Of a stretch of DNA of 64,000 nucleotides, positions 11,437 to 24,365 are shown in pieces. Made by a program: the position numbers and the translations under genes. Position 1 is the first letter of the stretch, and each line of letters opens with the position of its first letter. A model generated the notes under the pieces. The model saw only the letters and a program-made list of their open reading frames with translations. It was not told the origin of the DNA and did no database searches. Origin of the DNA: Bradysia coprophila (Eukaryota; Arthropoda; Insecta; Diptera; Sciaridae); NCBI RefSeq assembly GCF_014529535.1, contig NW_023503409.1:8990390-9054389 (forward strand). The letters are read 5' to 3'.

Positions 11437-11678
11437 AGCACCATAGCATTGAACACTTCTTCGACCAATGTCCGAATTGGAGGTTTTTGTTATAAGACCT
11501 ATACCGCTTCACTGAGTGCTGTGATTTGATCAGCCTCCGAATATTTCCTATGTTCAAGGAGCAGATCTGTGACAGCACCTTTCACTTGCAAGTTCTACGA
11601 GAATATACGGATCTTTGAGGAAGCATCAGTTTATCCAATGGACAGTTGTGAATTTGTATCTGAATCTTTTCGAGAAGT
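11437..11678. other. Receptor 5' flank, no feature seen
   Basis: Unique DNA between the receptor start codon and the left edge of duplication copy 2. It should hold the receptor promoter. No clear core promoter motif was recognised on the minus strand. Confidence 0.4.
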
Positions 11679-14600
11679 ACCACACAGCGATACAAGTAAC
11701 TAAAACAAGAAATTGACCACAGAAAAATCTTAATAAAACGACGTCGACAGGCGGTAGGAATCAAAGAGAAATCTACGAACGTTGTCTATGAATGAGTAAA
11801 TCGTACAGATTGTCCCGTTTCGTTCACGGTTTATTGACATAATTAAGCGCTTGGGGTTAATGGTACAAATTTTATTGAAATGAATTATGCAGTAATCGCG
11901 TGTTGACTTTATGATTATACGATTTTCAGCTGTGACTGATTCGTTTAACTGATTTAGGTTTGAAGTTTTTAGCCCCGTACGAAGTACAAAGGGGCTTATA
12001 GGATTACGATGCCGTGTGTAATTGATGGAATTCGAAGCAGACGGTAAGGGCAAAGTGTTTGCCTATGTTCATAGATGACGAATCTGCAATAAAAATTTTG
12101 TCTGTCCGTCTGTCCGTCTGTCCGTCTGTCACGTCGATATCTTGAGTAAATCAAATCCGATTTCAAAAAAAAAAAATTTCCCTGAAAGATAGTCGAAATA
12201 GTGAGGCTAAGTTCGAAGATGGGCATATTCGGGTCGGCCCTTCGTGAGTTAGGGCCACCTAAGTGATTTAAGGTCTTTTGGTGATATTTATGGCAAAATA
12301 AACGATGGAAATGTAAATGACACGGCAAATGATAGGTATTGTCAATACCAATCCAGGAAAAAAAAAGTTTTTTAAAATCGGTTGAGTGAACCGTGAGTAA
12401 GGGCCTTAGAAGTGAAATGCTACTAGGGCCCTATGTGTATTTTACATAGAACTCGAGTAAATTTCATTCGTTTTTCGTAATTTTTGTTTGATTTGGAAGG
12501 TAATCGAATGCCGAATAGAATGTTGTTGAAAAAAAATTAAATTTGGGTCCTTGGCCTAAGGCCGCTACTAGGGCCCTGTGTGTATTTCACATATAACTCG
12601 AGTATATTTCATCCGTTTTTCGTAATTTTTGTTTCATTTGGAAGGTAATCAAAGGCCGAATAGAATGTTGTTGAAAAAAAAATTAAATTTGGGTCCTCGG
12701 ACTGAGGCCGATACTAGGGCCCTATGTGTATTTTACATATAGCTCGAGCAAATTTCATCCGTTTTTCGTAATTTTTGTTTCATTTGGAAGGTAATCAAAG
12801 GCCGAATAGAATGTAGTTGAAAAAATTTTTAAATTTGGGTCCTCGGACTGAGGCCGATACTAGGCCCTTCAAAAAAATAAAAGTTTAGGGCGATTTGAAA
12901 TTTTTGTTTCATTTGAAAGGAACGTCGTACGGGGCGTCGTAATTGCGCTATGCGCAATTTGTAAGATGTACATATTACATAATAATTTTACTTTAACTAC
13001 ATTAACCGGCGCAATAGGCTTACGGTCAAAGTAGGGTGACAGACGCACTAGGGTCACGTACGCAATAGATATACGGGTTTGTACGGGGCTCAGTCGCAGC
13101 AAACGCTCCGACTGTTCTGATGGCTCGTTTTTATTGATTTTGGTAGAGGGGTAGGGTGTGAGTCAATAATTTGCTTTGATGAGTAGATACTGTATTGCTC
13201 CAGCCCCTTACCGACTATACTAGGCGCCACCGTGTTGAGCTGAACTTTCGAGAGCTTTGATCATTAAGGTGGTATATGAAAGAAGCTTAAAGCTCTCGAT
13301 CGAAGGGTCTTCTTTCATTCATTATCGCCATATAATGAATTCAGAGTTGAGATTTTAAACGGCTGACATATCCATTCATCATTGGCATTTCCTACAGTTA
13401 TAGTTATGGCAGCCTTATAGTGAAATGAAAGATGCTCCTGTATGCCTGCATCGGACCTAATCGGTTACGCCAGAGTCACAAGCAGTTTTAATTAGCAACC
13501 TGCTAGTTATTTTGCGGAATGTTCGGACAAACTGTTCGCTAAAGATATCAGACACTTTAAATTCGATCACCACAGTACCCAACAAATCTGTTTTCTCACA
13601 TCGCGCCATTTGCAACGAAATATTCTCAAAGAAAATTATAACAAAAAAAAAATTTGCGTCAACAAGTGGCAGATGATTCGGCTTTCTTCCGTTTGAATTC
13701 CATTCTTTAAAGCAATATATTTCACAATTTAACGTTTGCAATTTGTTCTTTTGTATTGAGATTGATGTATATGCACCATACGATAAATAACAATTTCACA
13801 ATTTTAAAAATTTTCCTTCCTCAACATCTGTAACTTATGCCGCAATTTTTTTTGTTATAATTTTCTTTCTAAAATTTTTCTGGTAATAGTAGATTACGTT
13901 AGATGCTGCGAAAGTAATTCATTACACAAGGACACAATTTTGTGATACGAGCAAACTCACGAGTAAGTTTTTGAGCAACAAGCTTCGGTAACTATTTTCG
14001 AGGCAAGTGTAGAGTTTGCATATCCGAGCCGAAGGCGAGAAAACAGTTACCGAAGCTCGTTGCTCAAAAACACGAGTGAGTTTGCGAGTTCTACAAAATT
14101 GTGTCCGAGAGCAATGAATTACGTCGCAGCATCCAACGTATTCTGGTTTATTGCCTGCTCATGCGAAAATTGACTATTACACGGCTGTTCTGCAGAAATT
14201 CTACATCAATTCAGTATCTCAATAAACCAAAACCAACAAAACAAAAATAAATCTGTTCTTGCGGTAAAACGTTTACAAACAAATCTAGTGTACTGACGAA
14301 ATCGGCTCACACGCTACACGTCTCCTAAAAAATTGATCCCGAAAACAGCACTCATGTTACATTAGTATTGTCGCAACAGTAGTTACAATTGCGTTGGTGA
14401 CATGTTGACATTGAATAGTTTTTCGCAGTTAGTATCGATGAAGACGCATTGTTTGTGCAATTATTTTGTTAGTCCTTTTTAATGTTTTCAAAAAAATGTG
14501 CAACAAAGTGTAGTGTTTGTACTAAAAGCAAAAGCATTTAGTGTTACAAGTGAAAAATACAACGAAATGTGTGGCCAGTGTTACTTCGGAACATCAAAAT

Positions 14601-16711
14601 TATTGTTACAATAAATATGGCCGACAATTCTGTGTTGCGAATTCTTCTAAAAGTATGTTGTAACCAGATTACTTGCGTAACAAGTTTTTCTGAAATAACT
14701 GTGTTCATCGATCAATATTTTTATCAAAAAAATGTTTTTTTAGCGACATTTCTTACATTCTTTTTCGATCGATCGATTCATTCAACAAAAAATATAAAAT
14801 GAAAGCAGGGCAAATTTTACTTGAAAGAACTGTCAACTTGAAATAAACCGCAAATATCCCTAGTGTAATGGATCACTTTCGCAGGGGGTAAACAGCCGTG
14901 TAATAGTCAATTCTCGCATGGGGCAGGCAATAAAATTTTTGTTGATCAAACTTTTGCGTGCTTCACAAGAAGCACATTTCGACACAAAATCTGTAATTAT
15001 TCACATCGAAATCACCGAAATTATTTCAATTTTCACAACCGACACTAAATTTTTGTGTTGGTGATTTGACGTTTCAAAAACAATACTCATGTTACGATTT
15101 ACGACTTTAACGACGATTTTCTTCGTTAAACCATATTTGACTATGTAAGTTCAGATTGGATGTGATTTGGGTGTGAAATTGAGTAGGAAGTGCTATTTTC
15201 ATAGATTTTCTTTTTGTAAAATCTTTTAAATGAGACAATATTTTGAGAATGCCCGATATGCGAGTTTCTTATTTTTCGTGTTTCTGCTGATATGTGACAA
15301 AAAATCACGGAAAAAATCGATCCGTCCCTTCCTTATTATAATTAACGGTGAATTTCTCACCAGAAACGTACTAACATTTAAATTGTAGTCACGTGTCACA
15401 CTGAACGACAATCTTGTCATTTGTTTACATGATTGGCCACCATTTTTTTTTTCATTTCGGTGGCTTTGACCACTTCAACCAGTGGTCAGCTGCAGCTGCT
15501 GCAGCAGAAAGTACTCTATTTTACATGAAAATGTTTTTACGGTGTTTTACGTTTGTGTCTTACACTATCCACTTTCAGTACTCTATTAAGAGTACCACTT
15601 ATGCTTGAACTTAAAGTGCGTTGCTTTCTAAGTTCAGGACAAAGGTGATATGCGTGTGGTATTGAGTGGAAAGTGCTATGTCATTAGCTTTTCTTTTTGT
15701 AAAATCTTTTAAACATTTTATGAACTCGTTATTGGTTTATATTTTGTGTTTCCGTTGATATCTCAGAAAAATTATGATCCCCGTCCCTTCCTAATTGAGT
15801 ACTTTTCACTGTATGGACCTTTCGACAAATTTTATTTCATTTCTTCACTTCTCACCTGTAGATTCATTCATCTTACCAACGTTTCATTAAGAAAAACGCT
15901 TTAGCTTGAGAAAGAGCGATTTTCTGTCATCATTTTTATTTCTCAAAAAATTTACAAGAACAAATTTTTTGTTTTAAGTGGACATTAGGCAGAATCGAAA
16001 TGCAGCTGATCAGCCGTCAGCTGATCAACATTTCTGTAAATGCATTGAACTGACCTCGGATATGACCATATCTATACGGATGTGCTACGCTAATACGGTA
16101 TGCATGAGTCCGTATAAGTACAAATCAATGCATTCATAGAAATGGCAACCATAACTGACTTAGCGGGAAAACAGCTGAAATAAATTTCATGTAAAGTTTC
16201 GCTCTATTTAACTTACAAATACATTTTGTGTGTAGAAAAATAAATTGCTCTTAAAATATAATTTGTTCAACTTGCGGTAAGAAATGGCCACCGAATAGAA
16301 TTTAGATTCACAAATGCGCGCAAAAATAGATCGGGACACAAATTATTCCCTAAACCATATTCAATGTTCCTTGAATATATACAATTCTATAAAAGTAGAA
16401 AAATCAAAATGCAAATTGAAAACGATCCGTTAATACATTGAGTTAAAAATGTAAAGAATAAATGTGTAAGCATCCTTGAAACGTGAATAAAGGCAATCAC
16501 ATCCGCGCATCAGCCTTACAATTCAAATTGTTCTAATTTCCTCTTGTCTACTATCGGAATAAAGACCGATAAATTGATGATGTAAAATCGACTTCATCGA
16601 CACAATATATTAAACTGACAAGATGTCAATACGCATCCCGATAGTAATATGAGCCTTTAAAATACTAGGAGAGATCCGAGACACTTTGACTTTAAAATTA
16701 AAATTAATTTT
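11679..16711 (+). repeat. Segmental direct duplication, copy 2
   Basis: Matches 1-~9101 without its two insertions, so it keeps the empty sites near 16305 and 16459. It contains its own copies of repeat family A, the 245 bp foldback and the 790 bp inverted-repeat element. Differences from copy 1 over the first 4.6 kb are scattered substitutions and small indels, such as an extra TATAGT near 13402. No gene was recognised. A short open frame at 14569-14802, identical to the one at 2887-3120, lies within the inverted-repeat element and is not called. Confidence 0.93.
11971..13127 (+). repeat. Dispersed repeat family A, copy in duplication copy 2
   Basis: Same ends, same (TCTG/TCCG)n run and same four 146 bp units as the copy at 293-1449, at the fixed offset of 11678. 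It was part of the duplicated segment rather than an independent insertion. Confidence 0.85.
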
Positions 16712-16913
16712 AAAAAAAAGATTTTTTGTAAGTAAAATTAAGAAAACGCTCAGTACGTTCTTACATAAGTAGTAGAAGGATGGATTGGCCTATTTTATCA
16801 AAAGAAAACCTTATCTTAATAGCTAGAGTCAATAAATTTTTGTAGAAAACGTTGATCATCGTTGGAAAAAATGTTTGTGCTGAAGAAGATGTGGACCGAA
16901 GGTGGACCAACAT
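16712..16913. other. Caspase 3' flank, no feature seen
   Basis: Unique DNA between the fading end of duplication copy 2 and the caspase stop codon; it should contain the caspase 3' UTR. Nothing else was recognised. Confidence 0.4.
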
Positions 16914-18441
16914 TTACTTATCGGTGAATCGCAAAATTCGTGTCAGCATCGTGGTGATGCAAGGAATTTGCTTCTGTTGATGCATATTCGGGTTGTCCGG
17001 TGAGTTGGATTCTTTGAAATGGAATCGACGTGGTGTGGTTAGCAAAACGATTTACAGAAAAATTTGGAAAATCTCAACCTACCGAAATCAACAGCAACTC
17101 TTTGGCATACGAATGTTAGCAGGGTCAAAATGTCGTATTTCTTTCCATTTTTATTCAGTTCATGGCACAAACTTTGCATGAACCACGAGCCCTTTGTTGT
17201 ATTGCGCCACGAATAAAATCCTGAAACGGGAAACGAGTAATTGGTCAAACCGACTGAGGATAAACGTCTGACATCAGTGGAGAAACATTTCACATTTCAA
17301 GACCTTAGTCTCAACAACGTGAACAATTTCGAAATTCATTCCATTGCCGAATTTCATGTTCATTGGAACAATTGTTTCGTTGCATTTCTGGCCTATAGCA
17401 ACACCAATTTTATTCGTTATTGCGACGATAAAGCTAATCTCTAAATAGATAAAGAACCGGTGTGTTGCAATGACTATATTTTTAGAATGTTTATGAATAA
17501 TACAAAGCATAGGCTGGGTCGGAAAGGTGTAATGCAACTTTGGCTATTCACCTTCAACGAATTGTCTGTCGAAAAGATGTTCTCAGATGGGCATTGACAT
17601 TCGTATCAGTATGAGATCAGAAATTTCTCGTTTATACGACCATCGACAAAATTAACCAAATCCCTTCAAGTCAAACTTACCTGGAATGGTCGAGTAGGCA
17701 ATCAAAAAATCGGCGTGAATCGGAATTTTGTAACTCATCGCATAGTCGCCGCTATCGGTTTCGGTTCGATTGATCAATGTTACGCCAGCGTCTAACTGAT
17801 CACCTTGACAGGCTTGAATGAAGAATAGCTTTGGTTTGCCTGCCAGTGTCGGACATTGTGTAGCCGTAAAGTAGCCCCAAATGTTATCCAATTTATATTG
17901 GCAGTCACGAGCGTAAATGTATCCCATTTCACCGTGCGATAAAATGGCTATAAGAATGCAGTCCTCATCGCTGTGATCCCATTTCGACACTGAATGCGGA
18001 AAAGCAAACGAATTCGAATTGAAATCAATATACAAATGTCCGTTTATGGTTTAATTATGACAACCTTCCTCGATACGTTGCATCATATCTCTCAATCGCA
18101 AGTCCTTGTACAGTTTCACATCGAAATGAATTTGAGCCAAGGCCTTGCACAAATTATCACAATCGACGTTCGTTCCAGCTCTTGGTTTCAACGATGGTAT
18201 TTCGAAGATTTCGTGATTGAAAATCATCGCAATGCCCCGTTTCGAATGATTCATATTATATTCGGACGCATATCGTTCAACAGGCATACGTGCAACCTTT
18301 GTTTGTTGCACACCTCGATCCCTAGTGTCAAGGATGAAAACAATGCGAACATTTTGTTGAAATATTTCAACCAATTGCCGTTTGTACTTACCCAATCGTA
18401 CCCCAAGCATCAGCAGTATCATTTGAGTTGTTTTCAGTCAT
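16914..18441 (-). CDS. Effector-type caspase (cysteine protease), five exons
   Basis: Exons on the minus strand: 18441-18392, 18321-18065, 17989-17681, 17220-17083 and 17011-16914. All introns are GT-AG and the phases agree, giving 283 residues. Caspases cleave after aspartate and execute apoptosis. The catalytic histidine is in LSHGEMG (H121) and the cysteine in FIQACQG (C163). The substrate pocket reads AYSTIPGFYSWRN, with exon 3 joining after STIP. The large subunit opens with KRGIAMIFNHEIF; the C-terminus KQIPCITTMLTR is typical of the small subunit. Aspartates near TETDSGDY could be the interdomain cleavage site. The short acidic N-terminus has no CARD or DED, as in executioner caspases of the drICE/Dcp-1 type. 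Start: the first ATG, with short exon 1 needed to keep frame. Introns are 70, 75, 460 and 71 bp. Confidence 0.93.
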
Positions 18442-19355
18442 TTTCCTCACTTATTTCACAGCCAAAATGTTAAAAAATCTAACTAAAAATCGTTTAATAT
18501 TTTGAAAGCGCGTCTTTATCTGTCTGATTACACGAGTTTTTTGTCATTTGCTTTGTTTGGGTAGGGTGTTCGGTTTTCATTCGTCGTTTCAGTTCGATTG
18601 TCGATAAGTTTACAGAAACGTTTTACATAAGGAGAATGTACTAGTCGCATCTTATTCATTGTACTTTGTACAAACTGCAATGCAATTTTCGCGGGAACCA
18701 TTTTTGGCCCCGTACGAAGTACGGAATTCGATGTATAAACAGTAAAAGGGCGAAGCATTATTATATTTTGACAGAAAGTTGTGTAATTGACGATGTAGTT
18801 ATTTATGATAACGAGTTCGAAGTACTTTCTTAGGCTCTACTTTACGTCAATTTTCAAGGACGAAGTATTTGAAAAATAGCCAAAATTACTTGCAAACCAG
18901 GTCGTTGTTTATTTGATAATGAAAAGTGATGTTAGGACATCGGTGTTGAGGAATTTCGCGCCGTGACATTTTCCTTATACAAAATGTGTCATTTTGTCAA
19001 TTATTGTGAATGACGTGGCGCGAAATTCCTAGCAGCCAGGACATCTTACTTTATATAAGTGTGAAATCATCCAGAGGAAGTATTTTCCAACTCTTATCGT
19101 GTATCGACACCTACTTTGTCCAGGCAGCGCTTGTCAAAGATCATATTCATAGTCTAATTCATATTCTTAGTGCTAAACCTCATGCAGGTGACGAGCGACA
19201 CTAGAAAAAATTATTCCTTTGACTGAAAGTCATGGGTCTTACGGATGATAAACACTCTAAAATGTTTGTCACACAATGTTCACTATACTATCTTATGACA
19301 GTATTTATTTACTCAAAATTACTATATGACAATTAATCATATTCCGTTTGTGTAT
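18442..19355. other. Caspase upstream region with a family A scrap
   Basis: Contains the caspase promoter side. At about 18706-18755 a piece starts GCCCCGTACGAAGTACGG and jumps to GGAATTCGA, an internally deleted 5' end of repeat family A. No gene or RNA was recognised in the rest. Confidence 0.5.
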
Positions 19356-20180
19356 TTATATTAAATTAATCTCCTCCAACCCAGAGGCGTATGGGACTGT
19401 GCCCAAAATCGATGCAGCATTCCCTCTTTGTATTGAAATTCCAAGTCTTTGGATCAGGTAACTTCTGGATTTCTTCTCTCCAGTAGTGTCGATTAAAATT
19501 TTGCCAATTTTATTTACTAAATTTCGACCTTCTTCTGACCAGCTTCCCAAAGTTTCGACGGCAATCGGAACGAAATGGAAATATTCATTTAACGGTTCAC
19601 ATAATGTTTTCTTATAGTTTTCTCTCATCCTAGCTGCTTCACCAGCTTTTTTGCTAGTTGCTTTTACATAAGATTTGGCCAAAGTGTCTGCGCACGTAAA
19701 ATCCCAGACTAAAGGCTTACCTTTATGCCAAGGTATCAAAGTTAGCCCGTCCGGTTATTTTCCATCAGATCGGTTGCATCCAACCGGTTCGCGAGTAGCC
19801 GGAAACCCACCAGTAACGAGGGATCGCTTTATCAAATCGTTAAACATTTCATGTCTAGCTCTTCGACCCGCGCTCAATTTACAACAAAGACCGTGGTAGC
19901 CAAATTTATCAGCCTCAGAACAACATCGACAAGTATGAGCTTGAATTGCGGGAATACCCAGGCGAAGTGAAATTGATATGCGAAAGCTCTGATTATCCAT
20001 CAATGTACCCAGTGACGTACAAGGGAACGCATTAAGCCAGGCGCTGGATTCTTTTGATGAAACCGCTAAAAGTCTTGCCTTGTCGGTTAAAGTGGAAGCA
20101 AATTCCAGTAGTTCCTCGTGAATTTTCTGGCACACGACCTCATCCCAGTTCTTCTGGAAATTCGACTCCGGTGATTCCAA
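19356..20180 (-). pseudogene. Retrotransposon pol C-terminal fragment, broken by a stop
   Basis: One continuous frame of 275 codons is interrupted by TAA at 19757-19755. The upstream part has a Cys/His cluster (HTCRCCSEADKFGYHGLCC, then SAGRRARH). The downstream part continues PDGLTLIPWHKGKPLVWDFT, CADTLAKSY and YLIQRLGISIQRGNA. This matches, from memory of the family, the 3' end of polyproteins of invertebrate non-LTR elements, where a zinc-binding motif precedes a PD-(D/E)XK-like nuclease segment. The stop falls in the expected (R)PDG motif. The reverse transcriptase is missing, so the copy is 5'-truncated. The clade could not be named. Confidence 0.7.
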
Positions 20181-20341
20181 AGGAAATTCGTCCGTATACT
20201 ATGATTCCTATGATTGAAAATGCATGAGAGAGGAATTCTTCTTAAAAACAAAAGACCGAAATCGGACGCATTTTCTATTGGAATTTTTTTATATATGCTC
20301 AGTAAGGTATTCGACCCCAGAACCCAAAATCACTTTCAAAA

Positions 20342-21400
20342 CGAGCCGTCAGAACAGTCGGAGCGTTTGCTGCGACTGAGCCCCGTACAAACCCGTGCAT
20401 CTATTGCGCACGTGACCCTACTTCGTCCGTCGCCCTACTCTTACCGTAAGCCTATTGCGCCCGTAAACGTCGTAAAATTCTTATGCAATGTGTACGTCTT
20501 AAAAATTGCGCATAGCGCAATTACGAAGCCCCGTACGACGTTCCTTTCAAAAGTAACACAAACTACACTTCCCACTGATCAGTGATTTTGGAATTATCAT
20601 TTTCACCTATTTATATTGATTTTACAAAAATCCAAAATGGCGGCCGACGGCCATTTTGTTAGGAGGTGGAAAGTACAACGGCTGCTTTACATTCGTTAGT
20701 ACCTTTCAAACAAAAAAAAATTCATGAAATTCGGTTAAATTTTACTCGAGATATTAACAAAAAACACCACGTTCACTGTACGGCCGAGTAGCCACATATA
20801 AGCTCACTCCAAGAGACCTAGCTCACGCTCCGGTAAACCGAATTTCAAAAACTTTTTTTTCCCTGATTGGTACGGTCAATGCCTATCTAATAAATCAAAA
20901 TCCATCTAAATCCGTTCAAATTTGACAAACCTACAAGCAAAAACGGCTTGCCGCCCTGTACCTAGTTCACACCAAGGGGTCTAACTCACGAGTCGGTCAT
21001 CCAATTTCCATAAACTTTTTTTTTGTGGATAGGTATTGTAAATACCTTTCATTTGATGTATCACTTACAAGTGTAGCCTTTAAATGGCCAGAGAAATCTT
21101 TGGAAAACGTTAAAGCACTTATGGGGCCCCAGCTCTGGAAGGGTCGACCCAAAATCGCCCATCTTCGAACTTAGCCTCACTATTTCAACTACCTTTCAGG
21201 AAAAAAAAAAATTTGAAATCGGATTTGATTTACTCAAGATATCGACGTGACAGACGGACAGACGGACAGACAAAATTTTTATTGCGGATTCGTTATCTAT
21301 GAACATAGGCAAACACTTTGCCCTTACCGTCTGCTTCGAATTCCATCAATTACACACGGCATCGTAATCCTATAAGCCCCTTCGTACTTCGTACGGGGTT
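20342..21400 (-). repeat. Dispersed repeat family A, subtype without 146 bp units
   Basis: Reversed copy: it begins with the complement of the family 3' end (CGAGCCGTCAGAACAGTCGG) and ends with the complement of the 5' end (CTTCGTACTTCGTACGGGG). The middle differs from 293-1449: the 146 bp units are replaced by a segment with CTCCAAGAGACCTAGCTCAC and CACTGATCAGTGGGAAGTG-type motifs. The copy at 27224-28283 is the same subtype. The (CAGA/CGGA)n run is near 21250-21270. Flanks are A-rich, the same target preference on this strand. Confidence 0.85.
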
Positions 21401-21451
21401 AAAAATTCTTCGAAGATTGTGTGCCTGGTAAGAGGTCATCAAAAACCGAAA

Positions 21452-21705
21452 ACTTGCACTTTTCTTACAAAAATTTCTCCAGTTACACGAGCCGTACAGT
21501 TTCGTGTGGGGTGTCATTAGAAACGTAATTGCATGCACTTCCAGGGCAAATACGATCTTATTGGGTTTAAAATTCATTCACACTGAGATATGTACAGTTG
21601 AAGTTTTCAACAGAAAAAAGACTGAAAACTTACACTTTTCTTACAGAAATTTCTCGAGATACACGAAACGTACATGGTCGTGTGGGGTGTCATTAGAAAG
21701 GTAAT
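21452..21705 (+). repeat. Two-unit tandem repeat (period about 170 bp)
   Basis: The segment with CTTTTCTTACAAAAATTTCTC and TCGTGTGGGGTGTCATTAGAAA near 21465-21530 recurs with small changes near 21632-21705. No coding sense. It directly follows the reversed family A copy. Confidence 0.7.
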
Positions 21706-22370
21706 AACAAGTTGACGACCCACATCAATTCATAGCAATAGGATTTAATAGGAAAAGTATTATTGAAATCTACTACTCCCTTTGTTTAAGGTATCGCTAC
21801 CTTCTACTTTGCGTCCATACATTTTGTTAAATGAGATGAAACAAGACTGAATACTGAATGCTCTGTTAGGCTGCAGAACATTCCTAAGTGATATTGAAAA
21901 TTAGAATTAACTTCATCACATTTCCAAGTATTTCTTTCTACTTTATCGCCTTTATCTTACAATGAGTACGAGGTTCAAAATTTCGTCCAGACGTAACATT
22001 TAATGTATGATGCATGATGCGACCAACGAAAAGAAGAAAAAATCTTTTTTTCTAAATAAATGATAAGCCAGTGTTATGATCGAGCGGTCAGCGATGAAAT
22101 GTTGAATGTTTTTTTGTATCGCGAAGAGATTATTTAACCAACTAAAGATCATGAACGACACTCAGAGCATCGGTTTAAAATTTCTATTAATGTAATCGGC
22201 GTATCAGTCGACATTCGATTGTGCAGTGGGAAAGTTGCTTCTCTGTAATTTTGTTCAGTGCGTTGAGTCATTATGTGTAAGCGTTTTCTTTTGCTCGTTG
22301 AAATATTATAAATTTGAAATACAATTCTCCAGGTGAACCGCACCCGAAGTTCCGTAATTTATTTCCACAA
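21706..22370. other. Perilipin 5' flank
   Basis: AT-rich DNA before the first recognised perilipin codon. It probably contains the promoter and 5' UTR. A splice-acceptor-like TTCTCCAG ends at 22332, in frame with GEPHPKFRNLFPQ before the chosen Met, so an upstream coding exon may lie here but could not be identified. Confidence 0.4.
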
Positions 22371-24365
22371 ATGGAATCAGTTGTAAGAGTTTCCAATATA
22401 CCGGTCATAGAAAATGGTTTGAAATTCTCCGGAAAATTGTACACTAAACTAAAGGTATTTCAATGTAAAACGAATACTAATTCTACACAGCCCGGTCAGT
22501 TGGTGTGATAACATTATTCCTGGAGAGGGAGGAACCCAAAATCCATGTTATATCTGTCTTATGTAAAGGGAAAAAATGGAAATGGAACTGTTTACGCTCA
22601 AAGAAGTAAAAAGTTGACCTTGACAAAAAACTGATAAAACAAGAACTCAAAATAAACATACAACGCCTCTAGCCGACAGACGTCATTCCCAATCCGTTCA
22701 TGTTTACAAATTTTACTGCGTCAAACGTAGTAATAGCTCGCAGTGTTTCAGAACTTTTTCTTTTAAAATTCATAGCTTGAAAGGGGGGACTAGAAACCAG
22801 ACGTTATTGCTGCGTTAATTGAAAAATATTTAGCGAAATTTTGTGATTGTATCGGACAGAGACCAAGTTTAAATTAAAGAAAGGAACAGTAAATCATTGG
22901 ATTGCAGTTCTCAGTAAAATCATTCCCAACATTGTAAGTTTTGAGAAACAGTGGAAACGCGCACATGCGATAAGTTCGTAGCACTCAAGCTTTCACATAA
23001 ACAACTGGACAAATAGTCTACAAGATCTTTTTAACGTTAGGCTAGAGTGCTATGGAAAGGTGCATAAACCACCAGAAGATGCTTTTTTGACTGATTCTGC
23101 AGTCAACGCACTCCAAGGCACAAGAACAGTGGCCTATACCAACATAAAAAGACTGAATTTATATGAGAATTTTGGACTAATGCGTCGTGGAGGCCTTTTA
23201 ATTAAATTTTGTTCTCGTGCCTGTTCTCGGAGTGCGTTGCTGCAGTTCATATGGAACAGTAGCAGCAAAATCATCTACGATAATATGTTTGTGTCACTAA
23301 CCGTTTTTATGATTGATATAGAAAAATCCTGTGCTCAATTGGCCTTTAAGCTCAGCCGAGTCGTTGTTTTTTTCATCAGCCGAACTGATTAAGCCACTAT
23401 TCGATCTGATTCAAGAGCCGGTTACCAAAGTCGATAACCTTTTATGCAAAACATTGGATTTTGTCGAACTCAAAATACCATCGGTCTACCTACCGCCGGA
23501 AATGGTTAGAACTTTTGTCGACAAAGCAACAGCGATCAAGTGAAAATCGTCTTTTTGATCTTTCAGATTTATCTGAACACGAAAGAGTATATGTCGGATC
23601 ACATTGTGCGTCCAGTTTTGAAGCGGGCAAATTCCGTTAAACAAATCGGAACTGTGGCATCGTGCTACGCAACTGATCGAATTGACGGTGCTATCGACGT
23701 TGCGGACCTATATGTGGACAAGTATTTGCCTAGCGAGGATGCAACCGATAGTAATCGTAAAATTTGATTCATTATCAATTGCTAAAATGCTGAATTGCGT
23801 TTCTTGATTCATAGCATGTGATTCGCCAAACAATGAGGACATGTCTAAAGCTGTGCACACATTTCAGAAGGGAAAACAATTTTCGAGAAAATTGAAACGA
23901 CGATTAACACAACGTACTGTTGCCGAAGCTAAAGCGTTGAAAAAACAGAGTAAAGAAGCCATTCACATATTGGTCTATGCGACTGAATTGGTGAGTGCGT
24001 AGCTCGTTAAAAATTCAAAGTGATTATTCGCAAGCGACTGCCCATAGCATTAATATTGATGACTATTCGCAGTCAACTGCAAATAGCAGCGGCCTTTAAA
24101 ATTCTCAGCCTTCGAAATTAGCAACAACAATTTTTCTGAATTGTAGGTGCTGACCAACCCGAAGCAGGCTATAATTGAAGTGAGGAAGTTATGGAATTAC
24201 CTGAGTGATGACGAACCGGAAAACCAAGCGCGCCCACAAACATTGGAACAATTAATTGTACTGTTAACCAGGGAATCGGCACGTAAATTGGTGCATGTAA
24301 CGAATTATTTATGTCGTTCGATTGGAAATGTAATTTTTAAGCGAAGTTACACGAAACAGAATTAA
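22371..24365 (+). CDS. Lsd-1: Lipid storage droplet protein 1 (perilipin)
   Basis: Exons 22371-22454, 23322-23504, 23567-23756, 23815-23990 and 24147-24365; all introns GT-AG with matching phases, giving 283 residues. Perilipins coat lipid droplets and control lipase access to stored fat. Insect Lsd-1 hallmarks are clear: VDNLLCKTLDFVELKIPSVY, then LPPEM joined across an intron to IYLNTKEYMSDH, then IVRPVLKRANSVKQIG, DRIDGAIDVADLYVDKYLP, KGKQFSRKLKRRLTQRTV and DEPENQARPQTLEQLIVLLT. The basic KRRLTQR block and conserved C-terminal half distinguish it from Lsd-2. The chosen start (MESVVRVS) is the first Met; the frame is open further 5' to an acceptor-like site at 22332, so the N-terminus may be longer. 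The acidic linker after DATDSN is short. Intron 1 (867 bp) holds decayed, unassigned sequence. Confidence 0.92.

Noticed and set aside
23060..23392. 110-codon frame before perilipin exon 2, as an exon
   Set aside because: It overlaps the acceptor and exon of the perilipin in another frame and has no recognised domain.
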